64,000 bases of DNA, taken from positions 1 to 64,000 of the forward strand of contig NZ_QPNC01000035.1 of NCBI RefSeq assembly GCF_003386285.1. Direction: 5' to 3'. The stretch is from Nocardiopsis sp. FIRDI 009. Lineage in GTDB: Bacteria > Actinomycetota > Actinomycetes > Streptosporangiales > Streptosporangiaceae. Numbering within the stretch: the stretch's first letter is position 1; every line of letters starts with the position of its first letter. The notes beneath the pieces were generated by a model. That model did not search any database. It had not been told where the DNA came from and saw only the letters and a list, made by a program, of their open reading frames with translations. Shown here piece after piece: positions 1 to 8,623 of this stretch. The position numbers and the translations under genes are program-made.

Positions 1-349
1 CTTTATCAGGTGTTCCGTGTCCCGCCAAACCGGCGGTTTCGGATCAACCGAACGGGGTAAAGCACCCGCTTGTCCTGCTTCGCCTTTTCGTGGATCTCTC
101 CGCTCCGAGGCAACTCCCCGATCGTACACGCCCCGAGCACCTGCTCGAACCGCGTCCGGGCGGATCGCACGGACGATGATGAACCGTCCGGAATCCTGGG
201 GAACGACCGGCACGTCCGCGAAGATGTCGCGTCCGGTTCGCTCGGTCGTCCCCAACTCTACCCCCGTGGGAGAGTGTTCGTGACACGTTTCCACGAACGT
301 GGCGGTGTCGTGTCCTGCGCCTGACCCGGTGCGGGCACCGCCCCAACGG
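1..349. other. No gene supported; downstream of pcrA
   Basis: This stretch lies beyond the stop codon of the helicase gene. It has open frames on both strands, but none has a convincing start with a ribosome binding site. The longest minus-strand frame has third-codon-position G+C well below that of the neighbouring genes. A short hairpin (22-26 pairing with 32-36, followed by TTT) is the only structure seen and is too weak to call a terminator. A gene entering from outside the window cannot be excluded. Confidence 0.4.
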
Positions 350-2779
350 CTACAGCTTCTCGATTGGGGCGTACTTGACCAGGAAGTCCTTCTCCCCGAT
401 GTCCGCGCCGAAGTCGATCCGGGCCTTGGTCTTGTCGCCCGCGCCCTCGACCAGCTGGACACGGCCCATGCCGAACGAGTCGTGGTTGACCAGATCCCCC
501 ACGCTCAGTGTCGGAGCGTCCTTCTTCGGGCCCCCGCCCGCGCCGCGCGATCTCGTCCCGCCCGAGCCGCCGCCGAACCCGGAGCCACCCCCGAGCCCCC
601 CCGAGCTCCAGGACGACCCGCCGATGCTCCGGCTCGGCGGAGCCGCCAGGGTCGACTCCGCCCGGCGCCACTCCACGAGCGACGACGGGATCTCGTCGAT
701 GAACCGGGAGGCCGGGTTGTACGAGGGCGACCCCCAGGCGCTGCGCACGGCGGCACGACTCACGTACAGGAGCTGTTGGGCACGGGTGAGCCCGACGTAG
801 GCGAGCCGCCGCTCCTCCTCCAACTCCTGTTTGTCCCCGAGCGTACGCATGTGCGGGAAGACCCCGTCCTCCATGCCGGTCAGGAACACCACCGGGAACT
901 CCAGTCCCTTGGCGGAGTGCAGCGTCATCAGCGTGACCACGCCGCCCTCGTCGTCCGCGTCGGGGATCTGGTCGGTGTCGGCGACCAGCGAGATCCGCTC
1001 CAGGAAGTCGACGAGCGTCGGCTCACCCGGATCCACGGCTCCGCTCCGTGTCCCCTCACCGGGACCGGACTCGTCCGCCGGTCCGCCCCCGGCCTCCGCC
1101 AAGGGCTCGTCGACGTCCTGCGGCTCCTCCTCCAGCAGGGCCGCGAAGGTGTGCTCGAACTCGCGCGCCAGGTCGACGAACTCCTCCAGGTTCTCCACCC
1201 GGCTCTCGTCCTGGATGTCCTTGGACTCGGTGAGCTCGGACAGGTAACCCGTCTTGTTCAGCACGGCCTCGACGATCTCGGCCGGGGTGCTCGTCGGCAC
1301 GATCTCGGCCAGTTCGTCCAGCAGTGCGGTGAACGACCCCACCGCGCGCGCCGACCGGGTGGCGATGCCGGGGATCTCGTCCACCCTCCGCAACGCCCGG
1401 GCGAACGAGATCCGCTCCCGCGCGGCGAAGAGTTCGACCGCCTCCTCCGCGCGCGCCCCGATACCGCGCTTGGGCACGTTGAGGATGCGCCGCAGGCTGA
1501 CGGTGTCCTCCGGGTTGGCCAGCACACGCAGGTAGGCCAGGATGTCCCGGATCTCCTTGCGCTCGTAGAAGCGCACCCCGCCGACGATCTTGTACGGCAG
1601 CCCCATCCGGACGAACACGTCCTCGAACACACGGGACTGCGCGTTGGTCCGGTAGAAGACCGCCACCTGACCCGGCGTGACCGTCCCGTCGTCCGTGAGC
1701 CTGTCGATCTCGCCCACGACGAACGCGGCCTCGTCGTGTTCGTTGTCGGCGACGTAACCCGTGATGGCGGGCCCCTCGCCCTTCTCCGACCACAGGTTCT
1801 TGGCCGGGCGTCCCTCGTTCCGGTCGATGACGGCGTTGGCCGCCGACAGGATGGTCTGGGTGGAACGGTAGTTCTGCTCCAGCAGGATGGTCCGCGCGTT
1901 GGGGAAGTCGCGCTCGAACTCCAGGATGTTGCGGATGGTCGCGCCGCGGAACGCGTAGATCGACTGGTCCGCGTCACCGACCACGCACAGCTCGGCGGGC
2001 GGGACCGGAGCGACCACCGCCGGGTCCCCCGCCCCGGAATCGTCCGCGTCCGCCACCCCGACCAGCTCACGGACGAACACGTACTGCGCGTGGTTGGTGT
2101 CCTGGTACTCGTCGACCATCACGTGCCGGAACCGGCGCCGGTAGTACTCCGCCACGTCCGGATACATCTGGAACAGGTTGACGGTGAGCATGATCAGGTC
2201 GTCGAAGTCCATGGCGCCCGCCTCGTGCAGGCGGCGCTGGTACAGCTGGTAGGCCTCGGCGAGCTTCTTCTCCTGCTCGCTCTGGGCCTGTTCGGCGAAG
2301 GTGTCGTAGTCGACGAGTTCGTTCTTGAGGTTGGACACCTGGGCGGAGAAGGACTTGGGCGGGAACCGCTTGGGGTCCAGGTCCATCTCCTTGCAGACCA
2401 GCTGCATGAGGCGCGCGGCGTCGGCGGAGTCGTAGATCGTGAAGCTGCTCGGGTAGCCGAGCCGGTGCCCCTCCCGGCGCAGGATCCGCACGCACGCCGA
2501 GTGGAAGGTCATCGTCCACATGGTGTTGGCCGCCCGGGCGCCGAGCAGCGCCTCGATACGCTCCCTCATCTCGGCCGCGGCCTTGTTGGTGAAGGTGATG
2601 GCGAGGATCTCGCCGGGCCGCACCCCGCGTTCGGCCATGAGGTAGGCGACGCGGTGCGTGAGGACACGGGTCTTGCCCGAACCGGCACCCGCCACGATCA
2701 GGAGCGGAGCGCCGCTGTGGGTGACCGCCTCGCGCTGGGGACCGTTCAGACCTTCGAGGAGCTGTTCTTGGGAGGACAC
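350..2779 (-). CDS. pcrA: ATP-dependent DNA helicase UvrD/PcrA
   Basis: Superfamily 1A 3'-to-5' DNA helicase used in repair, replication restart and clearing of stalled RNA polymerase. About 809 residues from the GTG at 2779. Walker A GAGSGKT is at residues 31-37, followed by the family's DEYQDTN Walker B/motif II, a QxxR-type motif IV region and VVTLMTLHSAKGLEF near the C-terminal helicase domain. A Gly/Ser-rich linker leads to a C-terminal Tudor-like module ending in KYAPIEKL, typical of PcrA and known in the family to contact RNA polymerase. The frame stays open to 2950, but that would overrun the start and ribosome binding site of the divergent nucleoside hydrolase. The GTG beginning VSSQEQLLEGLN fits the family better. 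Family call is firm; the exact start is not. Confidence 0.93.
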   Translation of the reverse strand: MSSQEQLLEGLNGPQREAVTHSGAPLLIVAGAGSGKTRVLTHRVAYLMAERGVRPGEILAITFTNKAAAEMRERIEALLGARAANTMWTMTFHSACVRILRREGHRLGYPSSFTIYDSADAARLMQLVCKEMDLDPKRFPPKSFSAQVSNLKNELVDYDTFAEQAQSEQEKKLAEAYQLYQRRLHEAGAMDFDDLIMLTVNLFQMYPDVAEYYRRRFRHVMVDEYQDTNHAQYVFVRELVGVADADDSGAGDPAVVAPVPPAELCVVGDADQSIYAFRGATIRNILEFERDFPNARTILLEQNYRSTQTILSAANAVIDRNEGRPAKNLWSEKGEGPAITGYVADNEHDEAAFVVGEIDRLTDDGTVTPGQVAVFYRTNAQSRVFEDVFVRMGLPYKIVGGVRFYERKEIRDILAYLRVLANPEDTVSLRRILNVPKRGIGARAEEAVELFAARERISFARALRRVDEIPGIATRSARAVGSFTALLDELAEIVPTSTPAEIVEAVLNKTGYLSELTESKDIQDESRVENLEEFVDLAREFEHTFAALLEEEPQDVDEPLAEAGGGPADESGPGEGTRSGAVDPGEPTLVDFLERISLVADTDQIPDADDEGGVVTLMTLHSAKGLEFPVVFLTGMEDGVFPHMRTLGDKQELEEERRLAYVGLTRAQQLLYVSRAAVRSAWGSPSYNPASRFIDEIPSSLVEWRRAESTLAAPPSRSIGGSSWSSGGLGGGSGFGGGSGGTRSRGAGGGPKKDAPTLSVGDLVNHDSFGMGRVQLVEGAGDKTKARIDFGADIGEKDFLVKYAPIEKL

Positions 2780-2918
2780 GACTACCAGGTTACGGCCCCC
2801 GTGCGACACGGGTACCGCCCCCGCATCGATGGTCCGATGAGGCCCTTTGGGCGAATTAGGCTGTTCTGGTACGGGTCCCTTCCGGGACCGTTCGACGTTT
2901 CGGGGGAGTTCCTTGACC

Positions 2919-3848
2919 ATGCGTGTGTTCGTCGACTGTGACCCTGGCATCGATGACGCCGTCGCGCTCGCCTACCTCGCCGCCCGGCCCGAGGTGGAGA
3001 TCGTCGGCGTCGGCGCGGTGTTCGGCAACAACAGCGTGGAGGTCACGGCGGACAACGCGCTGCGGCTGCTCGACCTGTACGGGCGCCCCGGCGTGCCCGT
3101 GGCGGTCGGCGCGGGGCGTCCGCTGGTCCAGGCGCCGCGCCTGGCCGAGCACGTACACGGACGCAACGGGCTCGGCGACGTCGAGCTGCCCGCCCCGACC
3201 GGCAAGCCGGTGGACGAGACCGCCGCCGAGCTGCTGGTGCGGCTGGTGCGCGAGTCGCCCGGCGAGATCGACGTACTGGCCGTGGGCCCGCTGACCAACC
3301 TGGCGATCGCCCTGGGCCTGGAGCCGGAGCTGCCCAGGCTGGTGCGCCGCCTGGTGGTGATGGGCGGCGCCGTCCGTGTTCCGGGCAACGTCGCCTCGCA
3401 CGTCGAGGCCAACATCAACAACGACCCCGAGGCCGCCGAGGCGGTGTTCGCCGCCGGGTTCGACCTGGACCTGATCGCGCTGGACATCACCATGAAGACG
3501 GTCGCCACGCCCGAGTGGCTGGCGGAGCTCAAGGAGGTCCGCGGCGAGCGCGCCGAACGCACCTCGGCCTTCCTCGACTTCTACGCGGAGTTCTACACGG
3601 GGATCTTCGGCGTCCGCCAGTGCGCGATGCACGATCCGCTGGCCGCCGCCGTCCTGGTCGACCCGCACCTGGTGACGGACTCCTTCGAGGAGCCGCTGCG
3701 GGTGGAGCTCTCCGGGAACCTGACCCGGGGGATGACCGTCGCCGACCTGCGCCCGCGCCCCTCGTCGGACGACCGCCGCCCCGCCCGGGTGGTCACCGAG
3801 GTCGCCGAGGCCGAGTTCCTCGGCCGGATGCTCGACGCCCTGCGCTGA
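2919..3848 (+). CDS. Inosine-uridine preferring nucleoside hydrolase (IunH family)
   Basis: A 309-residue cytosolic hydrolase predicted to cleave the N-glycosidic bond of ribonucleosides in nucleoside salvage. The N-terminal Asp cluster DCDPGIDDAVAL, which binds the catalytic calcium, is at residues 5-16. NNDPEAAEAVF lies in mid-protein, and a His-Asp pair (MHDPLAAA) sits near the C-terminus, as in the family. The ATG at 2919 has a GGGGGAG ribosome binding site about 11 bases upstream. The gene is divergent from pcrA and convergent with the LuxR regulator gene, from which a strong hairpin separates it. The substrate (purine, pyrimidine or both) cannot be read from the sequence. Confidence 0.9.
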   Translation: MRVFVDCDPGIDDAVALAYLAARPEVEIVGVGAVFGNNSVEVTADNALRLLDLYGRPGVPVAVGAGRPLVQAPRLAEHVHGRNGLGDVELPAPTGKPVDETAAELLVRLVRESPGEIDVLAVGPLTNLAIALGLEPELPRLVRRLVVMGGAVRVPGNVASHVEANINNDPEAAEAVFAAGFDLDLIALDITMKTVATPEWLAELKEVRGERAERTSAFLDFYAEFYTGIFGVRQCAMHDPLAAAVLVDPHLVTDSFEEPLRVELSGNLTRGMTVADLRPRPSSDDRRPARVVTEVAEAEFLGRMLDALR

Positions 3849-3868
3849 GACGCCTTCCCGGCACGTCC

Positions 3869-3902
3869 GTCGGCCGTCGCCCCCGCCGGGGCGGCGGCCG
3901 AC
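3869..3902. terminator. Bidirectional hairpin terminator
   Basis: A 14-bp stem with one G-T position (3869-3882 pairing with 3889-3902) and a six-base loop sits between two convergent genes. It has no long T tract, as is common for actinomycete terminators. It could end both the nucleoside hydrolase and the response-regulator transcripts. Confidence 0.6.
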
Positions 3903-3932
3903 GCGTGTCGCGGCCCCGCCGGGGGACCGGGG

Positions 3933-4625
3933 TCAGACCAGTCGGCGCGCCGTCGCCCACCGGCTCAGCTCGTGCCGGTTGGACAGCTGGAGCTTGCGCA
4001 GCACCGAGGACACGTGGGTCTCGACGGTCTTGACCGAGATGAACAGCTCCTTGGCCACTTCCTTGTAGGCGTAGCCGCGGGCGATGTGGCGCAGGACCTC
4101 CCGCTCGCGCTGGGTGAGCCGGTCCAGTTCCGGGTCCACCGGCGGCGCGTCGGTCGCGGAGAACGCGTCCAGCACGAACCCGGCCAGCCTCGGTGAGAAG
4201 ACGGCGTCGCCGTCGGCCACCCGGACGATCGCCTGGGCGAGGTCCCGGCCGGAGATGGTCTTGGTGACGTAGCCGCGCGCTCCGCCCCGCACGACCCCGA
4301 TCACGTCCTCGGCCGCGTCGGAGACCGACAGTGCCAGGAAGCGGATCTGCGGGTGCTGGGCCAGGACGCGGCGCAGGACCTCGACTCCGCCGCCGCCGGG
4401 CAGGTGGACGTCCAGGAGAACGAGGTCGGGGAGCTGCTCGCCGATGACGCGTACCGCGCCGTCGACGTCTCCGGCCTCCCCGACGACCTCGACGGCGTCG
4501 CCGAGCTCGCCCCGCACACCGCTGCGGAACAGCCGGTGGTCGTCCACGATCACGACACGGGGGACCGCGTCACCGTCACTGAAGCGCATGCTCTCGTCTG
4601 CCACATCCTGGACTCTATCCAGCAC
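3933..4625 (-). CDS. NarL/LuxR-family response regulator
   Basis: A two-component response regulator of about 230 residues. The receiver domain has the acidic pair in VVIVDDHR, the phospho-acceptor Asp in LLDVHLPG and the conserved Lys in YVTKTISG. The C-terminal LuxR helix-turn-helix has LTQREREVLRHIARG and SVKTVETHVSSVLRK. It lies 69 bases downstream of the PspC-domain sensor on the same strand, so the two are almost certainly a cognate pair. The GTG at 4625 has GGGAGG upstream; an ATG at 4589 (MRFSDGD) is an alternative. Because the sensor carries a PspC domain and faces a LiaF-like gene, control of an envelope-stress response is likely (inference). Confidence 0.9.
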   Translation of the reverse strand: MLDRVQDVADESMRFSDGDAVPRVVIVDDHRLFRSGVRGELGDAVEVVGEAGDVDGAVRVIGEQLPDLVLLDVHLPGGGGVEVLRRVLAQHPQIRFLALSVSDAAEDVIGVVRGGARGYVTKTISGRDLAQAIVRVADGDAVFSPRLAGFVLDAFSATDAPPVDPELDRLTQREREVLRHIARGYAYKEVAKELFISVKTVETHVSSVLRKLQLSNRHELSRWATARRLV

Positions 4626-4694
4626 CCTCGGCCTCCCGGTACCCGTGTTCGAAGGGTGTCCGCATCCGGTCGTGTCCGCAACCGGTTCCGGAAG

Positions 4695-5975
4695 CTAGTA
4701 CTGCGGGATTCTGGGCATGCGCAACTGCACCTCCGTTCCCTCACCCGGGGCGGTACGGATCCGCGCCGAACCGCCGTGTCGCTCCATGCGGCCGATGATG
4801 GAGCCGCGCACGCCCATGCGGTCCCCGGGCACCTCGTCGAGGTCGAACCCGGCGCCGCGGTCCCGGACGAAGACCAGGACCTCCTCCTGGTCGACCTCCC
4901 CGAACACCGACAGGCTGTCGCACCCGGCGTACTTGGAGGCGTTGACCATGGCCTCCCGAGCAGCGCGGAGCATCGCGCCCAGCGCGTCGTCGATGGGGCA
5001 GTCGCCCACGCACACCACCTCGATCGGGACGCCGTGCTCCTCCTCTACCTCGGCGGCGACGCGTTCCAGACCGGGCGAGACGGTGGTCTCGGCGTCGGCG
5101 GGGCGCTGGTAGAGCCAGCTGCGCAGGGCCCGCTCCTGGACGCGGGCCAGGCGCTGGACCTCGCGGGGGTCGTCGGCCCGGCGTTGGATGAGTGTGAGGG
5201 TGTGCAGGACGGAGTCGTGGATGTGCGCGGCGAGTTCGGCGCGTTCGGCGTTGCGGATGCGCTCGCGACGCTCCTGGTCGCGGTCGCGGACCAGGCCGAT
5301 GATCCACGGGGCGACGACCAGCGAGATGCCCGCGAGCAGGGTGAAGGCGAAGGTGAGCCCGGCACGGGCGTCCTGGAGCTGCTGCTGGAAGGCGAGGAAG
5401 CCGATGACGCCGACGACGATGAGCAGGACGCCCGCGCCCGTGCGCATGAGCCCCTTGCTTCCGGGGCGCCGCACGGTCGTGGACATCCACTCGTCGCGCT
5501 GGGCGGGGTTGGCCTGCTGCCACAGGATGGTGGCGCCGAGCGCGCCGAAGACGACGAACCACAGGAGCGGGTCGAAGACGCCGCCGAAGACGAGGAAGAG
5601 GGTGCCCAGTCCGACGCCGAGACCGACGTAGGCCAGGAGTTGGGACACGTCGCGCCCCTTGCGCAGTGCCCCGTCCCGGCCCTCCTCCGCGGCCTCCGCC
5701 TCCTCCTTGGGCACGAAGAAGAACAGGGCGATGTAGACCGCGACGCCGATACCGCCGACGGACAGGGCCATGAAGGCGAGCCGGACCACGACGGGGTCGA
5801 CGCCCAGGTGCCGGGCCAGCCCGGCGGCGACCCCGCCGAGGAGCCGACCGTCCACAGCCCGGGTGAGCCTCGGTTGGTCGGCCACCGTTCCTGCCACCGC
5901 CCGATCACCGCTTCCGTCCGTGTGCGTCGCGGGTGGGCGCGCCGCCCCCGCGTTTCCCGTGTGACCAGGATGCAC
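4695..5975 (-). CDS. PspC-domain sensor histidine kinase
   Basis: A membrane sensor kinase of about 426 residues. An N-terminal PspC domain (RLLGGVAAGLARHLGVDP, then a hydrophobic helix) is followed by several membrane segments and a HisKA_3-like phosphoacceptor region around AAHIHDSVLHTLTLIQ. An HATPase domain follows, with REAMVNASKYAG as N box and RDRGAGFDLD as G1 box. In Gram-positive bacteria PspC domains sense cell-envelope damage. The product probably phosphorylates the LuxR regulator encoded just downstream. The start used is a GTG; a later start is possible because the first ~30 residues are low-complexity. The gene is divergent from another PspC-domain gene, with 142 bases between them. 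Confidence 0.88.
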   Translation of the reverse strand: MHPGHTGNAGAARPPATHTDGSGDRAVAGTVADQPRLTRAVDGRLLGGVAAGLARHLGVDPVVVRLAFMALSVGGIGVAVYIALFFFVPKEEAEAAEEGRDGALRKGRDVSQLLAYVGLGVGLGTLFLVFGGVFDPLLWFVVFGALGATILWQQANPAQRDEWMSTTVRRPGSKGLMRTGAGVLLIVVGVIGFLAFQQQLQDARAGLTFAFTLLAGISLVVAPWIIGLVRDRDQERRERIRNAERAELAAHIHDSVLHTLTLIQRRADDPREVQRLARVQERALRSWLYQRPADAETTVSPGLERVAAEVEEEHGVPIEVVCVGDCPIDDALGAMLRAAREAMVNASKYAGCDSLSVFGEVDQEEVLVFVRDRGAGFDLDEVPGDRMGVRGSIIGRMERHGGSARIRTAPGEGTEVQLRMPRIPQY

Positions 5976-6117
5976 GGTGTGCGGGATCGGGCACCATCGG
6001 GTGGCACCCCCGGTCGGGCCCGGGTGCCGGTCAGGGTGGGTTCAGGGTCGTCCCGGATTCCGGCGACCGGCGTGTCCGGGCGACGATGGGGAGACGAGGA
6101 GGGTGCGGTGATCGACG

Positions 6118-7479
6118 ATGACTGACGGTCCGGCGGCGGAGGCGGCCACGCTCGAACCCGAGCGTGAACTCCGCAAGGGTGAGGACCGTGTGCTCGCGGG
6201 TGTGTGCACGGGGCTCGGCCGCTACACGGACACCGACCCGATCGTGTGGCGCACCGCGTTCGCGCTGACGGCGTTCGCGGGGGCGACCGGTCTCCTCCTC
6301 TACGTCGGCGCCTGGATGCTCATGCGCGACGACAGGGGCGGACCGGCGACCTTCGAGCAGATGCTGGACCGGAGCATCCCGTCCCGGACGGTGGTGAAGC
6401 TGCTCGCGGTCGGGCTGGCGACGGCGACCGCGCTCAGCCTGGTCGGCGGGTTCGGCTGGACGACCCTGGTCCTGACCGTCCCGCTGGTCCTGGGGTTGCT
6501 GGCCGCGCGCAACCGGGGTGTGGACCTGCGGGCGAGCTTCCTGGGTCTGCGCGACGAACTCCGTCGGCGGCGGCCGCCCCCGACCACACCCGCCCCGGAG
6601 CCGGCACCGAGCTACTTCAACCCGGCGCAGCCCTGGGCCTCGGCCCCGCAGGGCCCGGTGGACCTGGCCGTGGTCGCCGAGCGCACCGCCGGGACGGGCG
6701 ACGGGCCGCGTGTGCCCGGAGCGGACGGCGGCGGTGCGGCGCCTCCCGGGAGCGGAGCGCCAGAATCCGGGGAGCGGCCCTGCGGCGGGGAGTCCCGCCG
6801 CGGCGGGGTGCGGCTGGCCTCCCTCGCCCTGTGGACGATCCTCGGCCTCGCCGTGGCCGTGTCGGTCGTGGCCCGGGGGTGGGACTCGTCACTGTGGAGC
6901 CGGGAGACCGCCGAACTGGTGTTCGGCCCGGAGACCGGGGTCTTCTTCCTGGCCGGAGCGTTGGCGATCGTGGGTGTGTACGCCCTGGTCGGCACGTGGG
7001 CGGGTCGGACCGGTGGCCTGACGGCGCTGGGTCTGGTCCTGGCGCTGGCGGCGACCGCCGCGCTGTCGACCGACCTGACCCGGCTGCGTGTCGGCGAGAC
7101 CGTGTGGCGGCCGGAGACGGTGGCCGAGGCCGAGTCGGGCGACTACCGGTTGACGGCGGGGATGGCCACGCTAGATCTCACCGGTCTGGCGGATCTGGGT
7201 CCCGGCGACACGCTCGACCTGAGTGTCCGGGTGAACGGGGTGACGACGCTGCTCCTGCCCGAGGAGGCGCACGTGGAGGTGGACTCCCACCTGGGCGTCG
7301 GCCTGGTGGACCTGGGGGGCGGCCGGGACAGGAGCGGAACGCCTCTCGACCACCGGGAGGTCCTCCCGCCGGTCGCGGCGGACGGAAGTGGCGGGAACGG
7401 CGAGGACGCCCCCCCGTCGATCAGCGTGGACACCGACGGGCTGGTCGGGGTTGTGGAGGTACGGCATGGCGAGGCGTAG
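6118..7479 (+). CDS. PspC-domain membrane protein with LiaF-like C-terminus
   Basis: A membrane protein of 453 residues. The first ~70 residues are a PspC domain (LRKGEDRVLAGVCTGLGRY) with a transmembrane helix. A Pro-rich linker leads to a second cluster of three or four hydrophobic segments (roughly 230-320). The C-terminal ~110 residues look like a beta-rich adhesin/LiaF-type domain (LTAGMATLDLTGLADLG...). LiaF-like proteins modulate envelope-stress kinases, and the adjacent divergent gene is a PspC-domain kinase, so a role as its regulator or target is the simplest reading (inference). A small membrane protein gene overlaps its 3' end by 14 bases. Confidence 0.8.
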   Translation: MTDGPAAEAATLEPERELRKGEDRVLAGVCTGLGRYTDTDPIVWRTAFALTAFAGATGLLLYVGAWMLMRDDRGGPATFEQMLDRSIPSRTVVKLLAVGLATATALSLVGGFGWTTLVLTVPLVLGLLAARNRGVDLRASFLGLRDELRRRRPPPTTPAPEPAPSYFNPAQPWASAPQGPVDLAVVAERTAGTGDGPRVPGADGGGAAPPGSGAPESGERPCGGESRRGGVRLASLALWTILGLAVAVSVVARGWDSSLWSRETAELVFGPETGVFFLAGALAIVGVYALVGTWAGRTGGLTALGLVLALAATAALSTDLTRLRVGETVWRPETVAEAESGDYRLTAGMATLDLTGLADLGPGDTLDLSVRVNGVTTLLLPEEAHVEVDSHLGVGLVDLGGGRDRSGTPLDHREVLPPVAADGSGGNGEDAPPSISVDTDGLVGVVEVRHGEA

Positions 7480-7678
7480 GACGGACTGGGGGTCGTTCGT
7501 CGCGGGGCTGCTGTTCCTGGGGCTGGCGCTGGCGTTCGTCGTCCGGGGCACGGGCGATTGGGAGTTCAACGTGGTGTGGGTGCTGCCGGTGCTGGCGGCG
7601 GGACTGGGTGTGGCCGGTGTGGCGCGTGCGCTCACACGGTCGCGCGGCCACGGCGACCGCGCCGAGCCGCGGAGCTGA
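7466..7678 (+). CDS. Small two-helix membrane protein
   Basis: A 70-residue protein with two predicted transmembrane helices (about residues 10-26 and 33-52) and a short charged C-terminal tail. The ATG at 7466 lies within the end of the PspC/LiaF-like gene and has GTGGAGG just upstream, so the two are probably translationally coupled. No family could be named. Its position suggests an accessory part of the same envelope-stress unit. Confidence 0.7.
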   Translation: MARRRTDWGSFVAGLLFLGLALAFVVRGTGDWEFNVVWVLPVLAAGLGVAGVARALTRSRGHGDRAEPRS

Positions 7679-7699
7679 GGGACCCGAGGCGGACAGCCC

Positions 7700-8596
7700 T
7701 CAGTCCCGCGGCCGGTGTTCCGCGATGGCCGCGAACTCCTCGATCCCGAGCGACTCGCCCCGCGCGGTCGGGTCGACCCCCGCCGCGCGCAGGGCCTTCT
7801 CGGCGGCCGGGGCCGAGCCCGCCCACCCGGCGAGGGCGGCGCGCAGGGTCTTGCGACGCTGGGCGAAGGCGGCGTCGACGACCCGGAAGACCTCCTCGCG
7901 GGTGGCCTCGGTGACGGGGGGCGGACGGCGGATCAGCTCGACCAGCCCGGAGTCGACGTTGGGCGCGGGCCAGAAGACGTTGCGCCCGACCGACCCCGCT
8001 CTCCTGGCCGCGGCGTACCAGGCGATCTTGGCCGAGGGGACGCCGTAGATCCGGCCGCCCGGGGTGGCGGTGATCCGATCGGCGACCTCCGCCTGCACCA
8101 TGACCAGCGCCCGTCCGAGGCTGGGGAGCAGGTCGAGCAGGTGGAGCAGCACCGGCACGGACACGTTGTAGGGCAGGTTGGCCACGAGCGCGGTGGGCGC
8201 GGGACCGGGGACCTCCGCGACCCGCATGGCGTCGCCGGGGACGACGCGCAGCCGGTCGGCGAGGTCGGGGGCGTGGGCGGCGACGGTTCCGGGCAGTGCC
8301 TCGGCCAGGGTCGGGTCGATCTCGATCGCGGTGACCTGGCGCACGTGCGGCAGCAGGGCCAGGGTGAGCGAGCCGAGGCCCGGTCCGACCTCGACGACCA
8401 CGTCGTCGGCGGTGACCCCCGCGACCCTGACGATCCGGCGGACGGTGCCGTGGTCGATGACGAAGTTCTGGCCCAGGGTCTTGGTGGGCCGGACGCCGAA
8501 CCGTTCGGCGAGCGCGCGCACGTCGGCGGGCGTCAGCAGTCGGGACTGCTCGGACGGGTCGGTCGGGTCGGGTGCGGGTGTCTGTGTCACCCCCAC
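7700..8596 (-). CDS. rsmA: 16S rRNA (adenine-1518/1519-N6)-dimethyltransferase RsmA/KsgA
   Basis: S-adenosylmethionine-dependent enzyme that dimethylates two adjacent adenines in the 3'-terminal hairpin of 16S rRNA during small-subunit assembly. About 298 residues. Seen: the N-terminal signature TKTLGQNFVIDHGTVRRI, the SAM motif VVEVGPGLGSLTLAL, the acidic end of strand 2 (TAIEIDP) and the catalytic motif VANLPYNVSVPVL. A C-terminal helical domain includes FAQRRKTLRAAL. It follows rpfB on the same strand, an arrangement widely conserved in actinobacteria. The usual next gene, ispE, is not here, because a plus-strand gene converges instead. The start is a GTG at 8596; a second GTG two codons in is equally possible. 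Confidence 0.95.
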   Translation of the reverse strand: MGVTQTPAPDPTDPSEQSRLLTPADVRALAERFGVRPTKTLGQNFVIDHGTVRRIVRVAGVTADDVVVEVGPGLGSLTLALLPHVRQVTAIEIDPTLAEALPGTVAAHAPDLADRLRVVPGDAMRVAEVPGPAPTALVANLPYNVSVPVLLHLLDLLPSLGRALVMVQAEVADRITATPGGRIYGVPSAKIAWYAAARRAGSVGRNVFWPAPNVDSGLVELIRRPPPVTEATREEVFRVVDAAFAQRRKTLRAALAGWAGSAPAAEKALRAAGVDPTARGESLGIEEFAAIAEHRPRD

Positions 8597-8623
8597 ATCT
8601 TGCCATCGTCGGAGCAGCGGAAC

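Noticed and set aside
1..300. Open minus-strand frame running off the left edge
   Set aside because: No start codon with a ribosome binding site and weak third-position GC bias; not enough support for a gene.
299..2941. 880-residue plus-strand open frame opposite the helicase gene
   Set aside because: Mirror frame of pcrA caused by GC-rich codon structure; no family features, and the minus strand has all helicase motifs.
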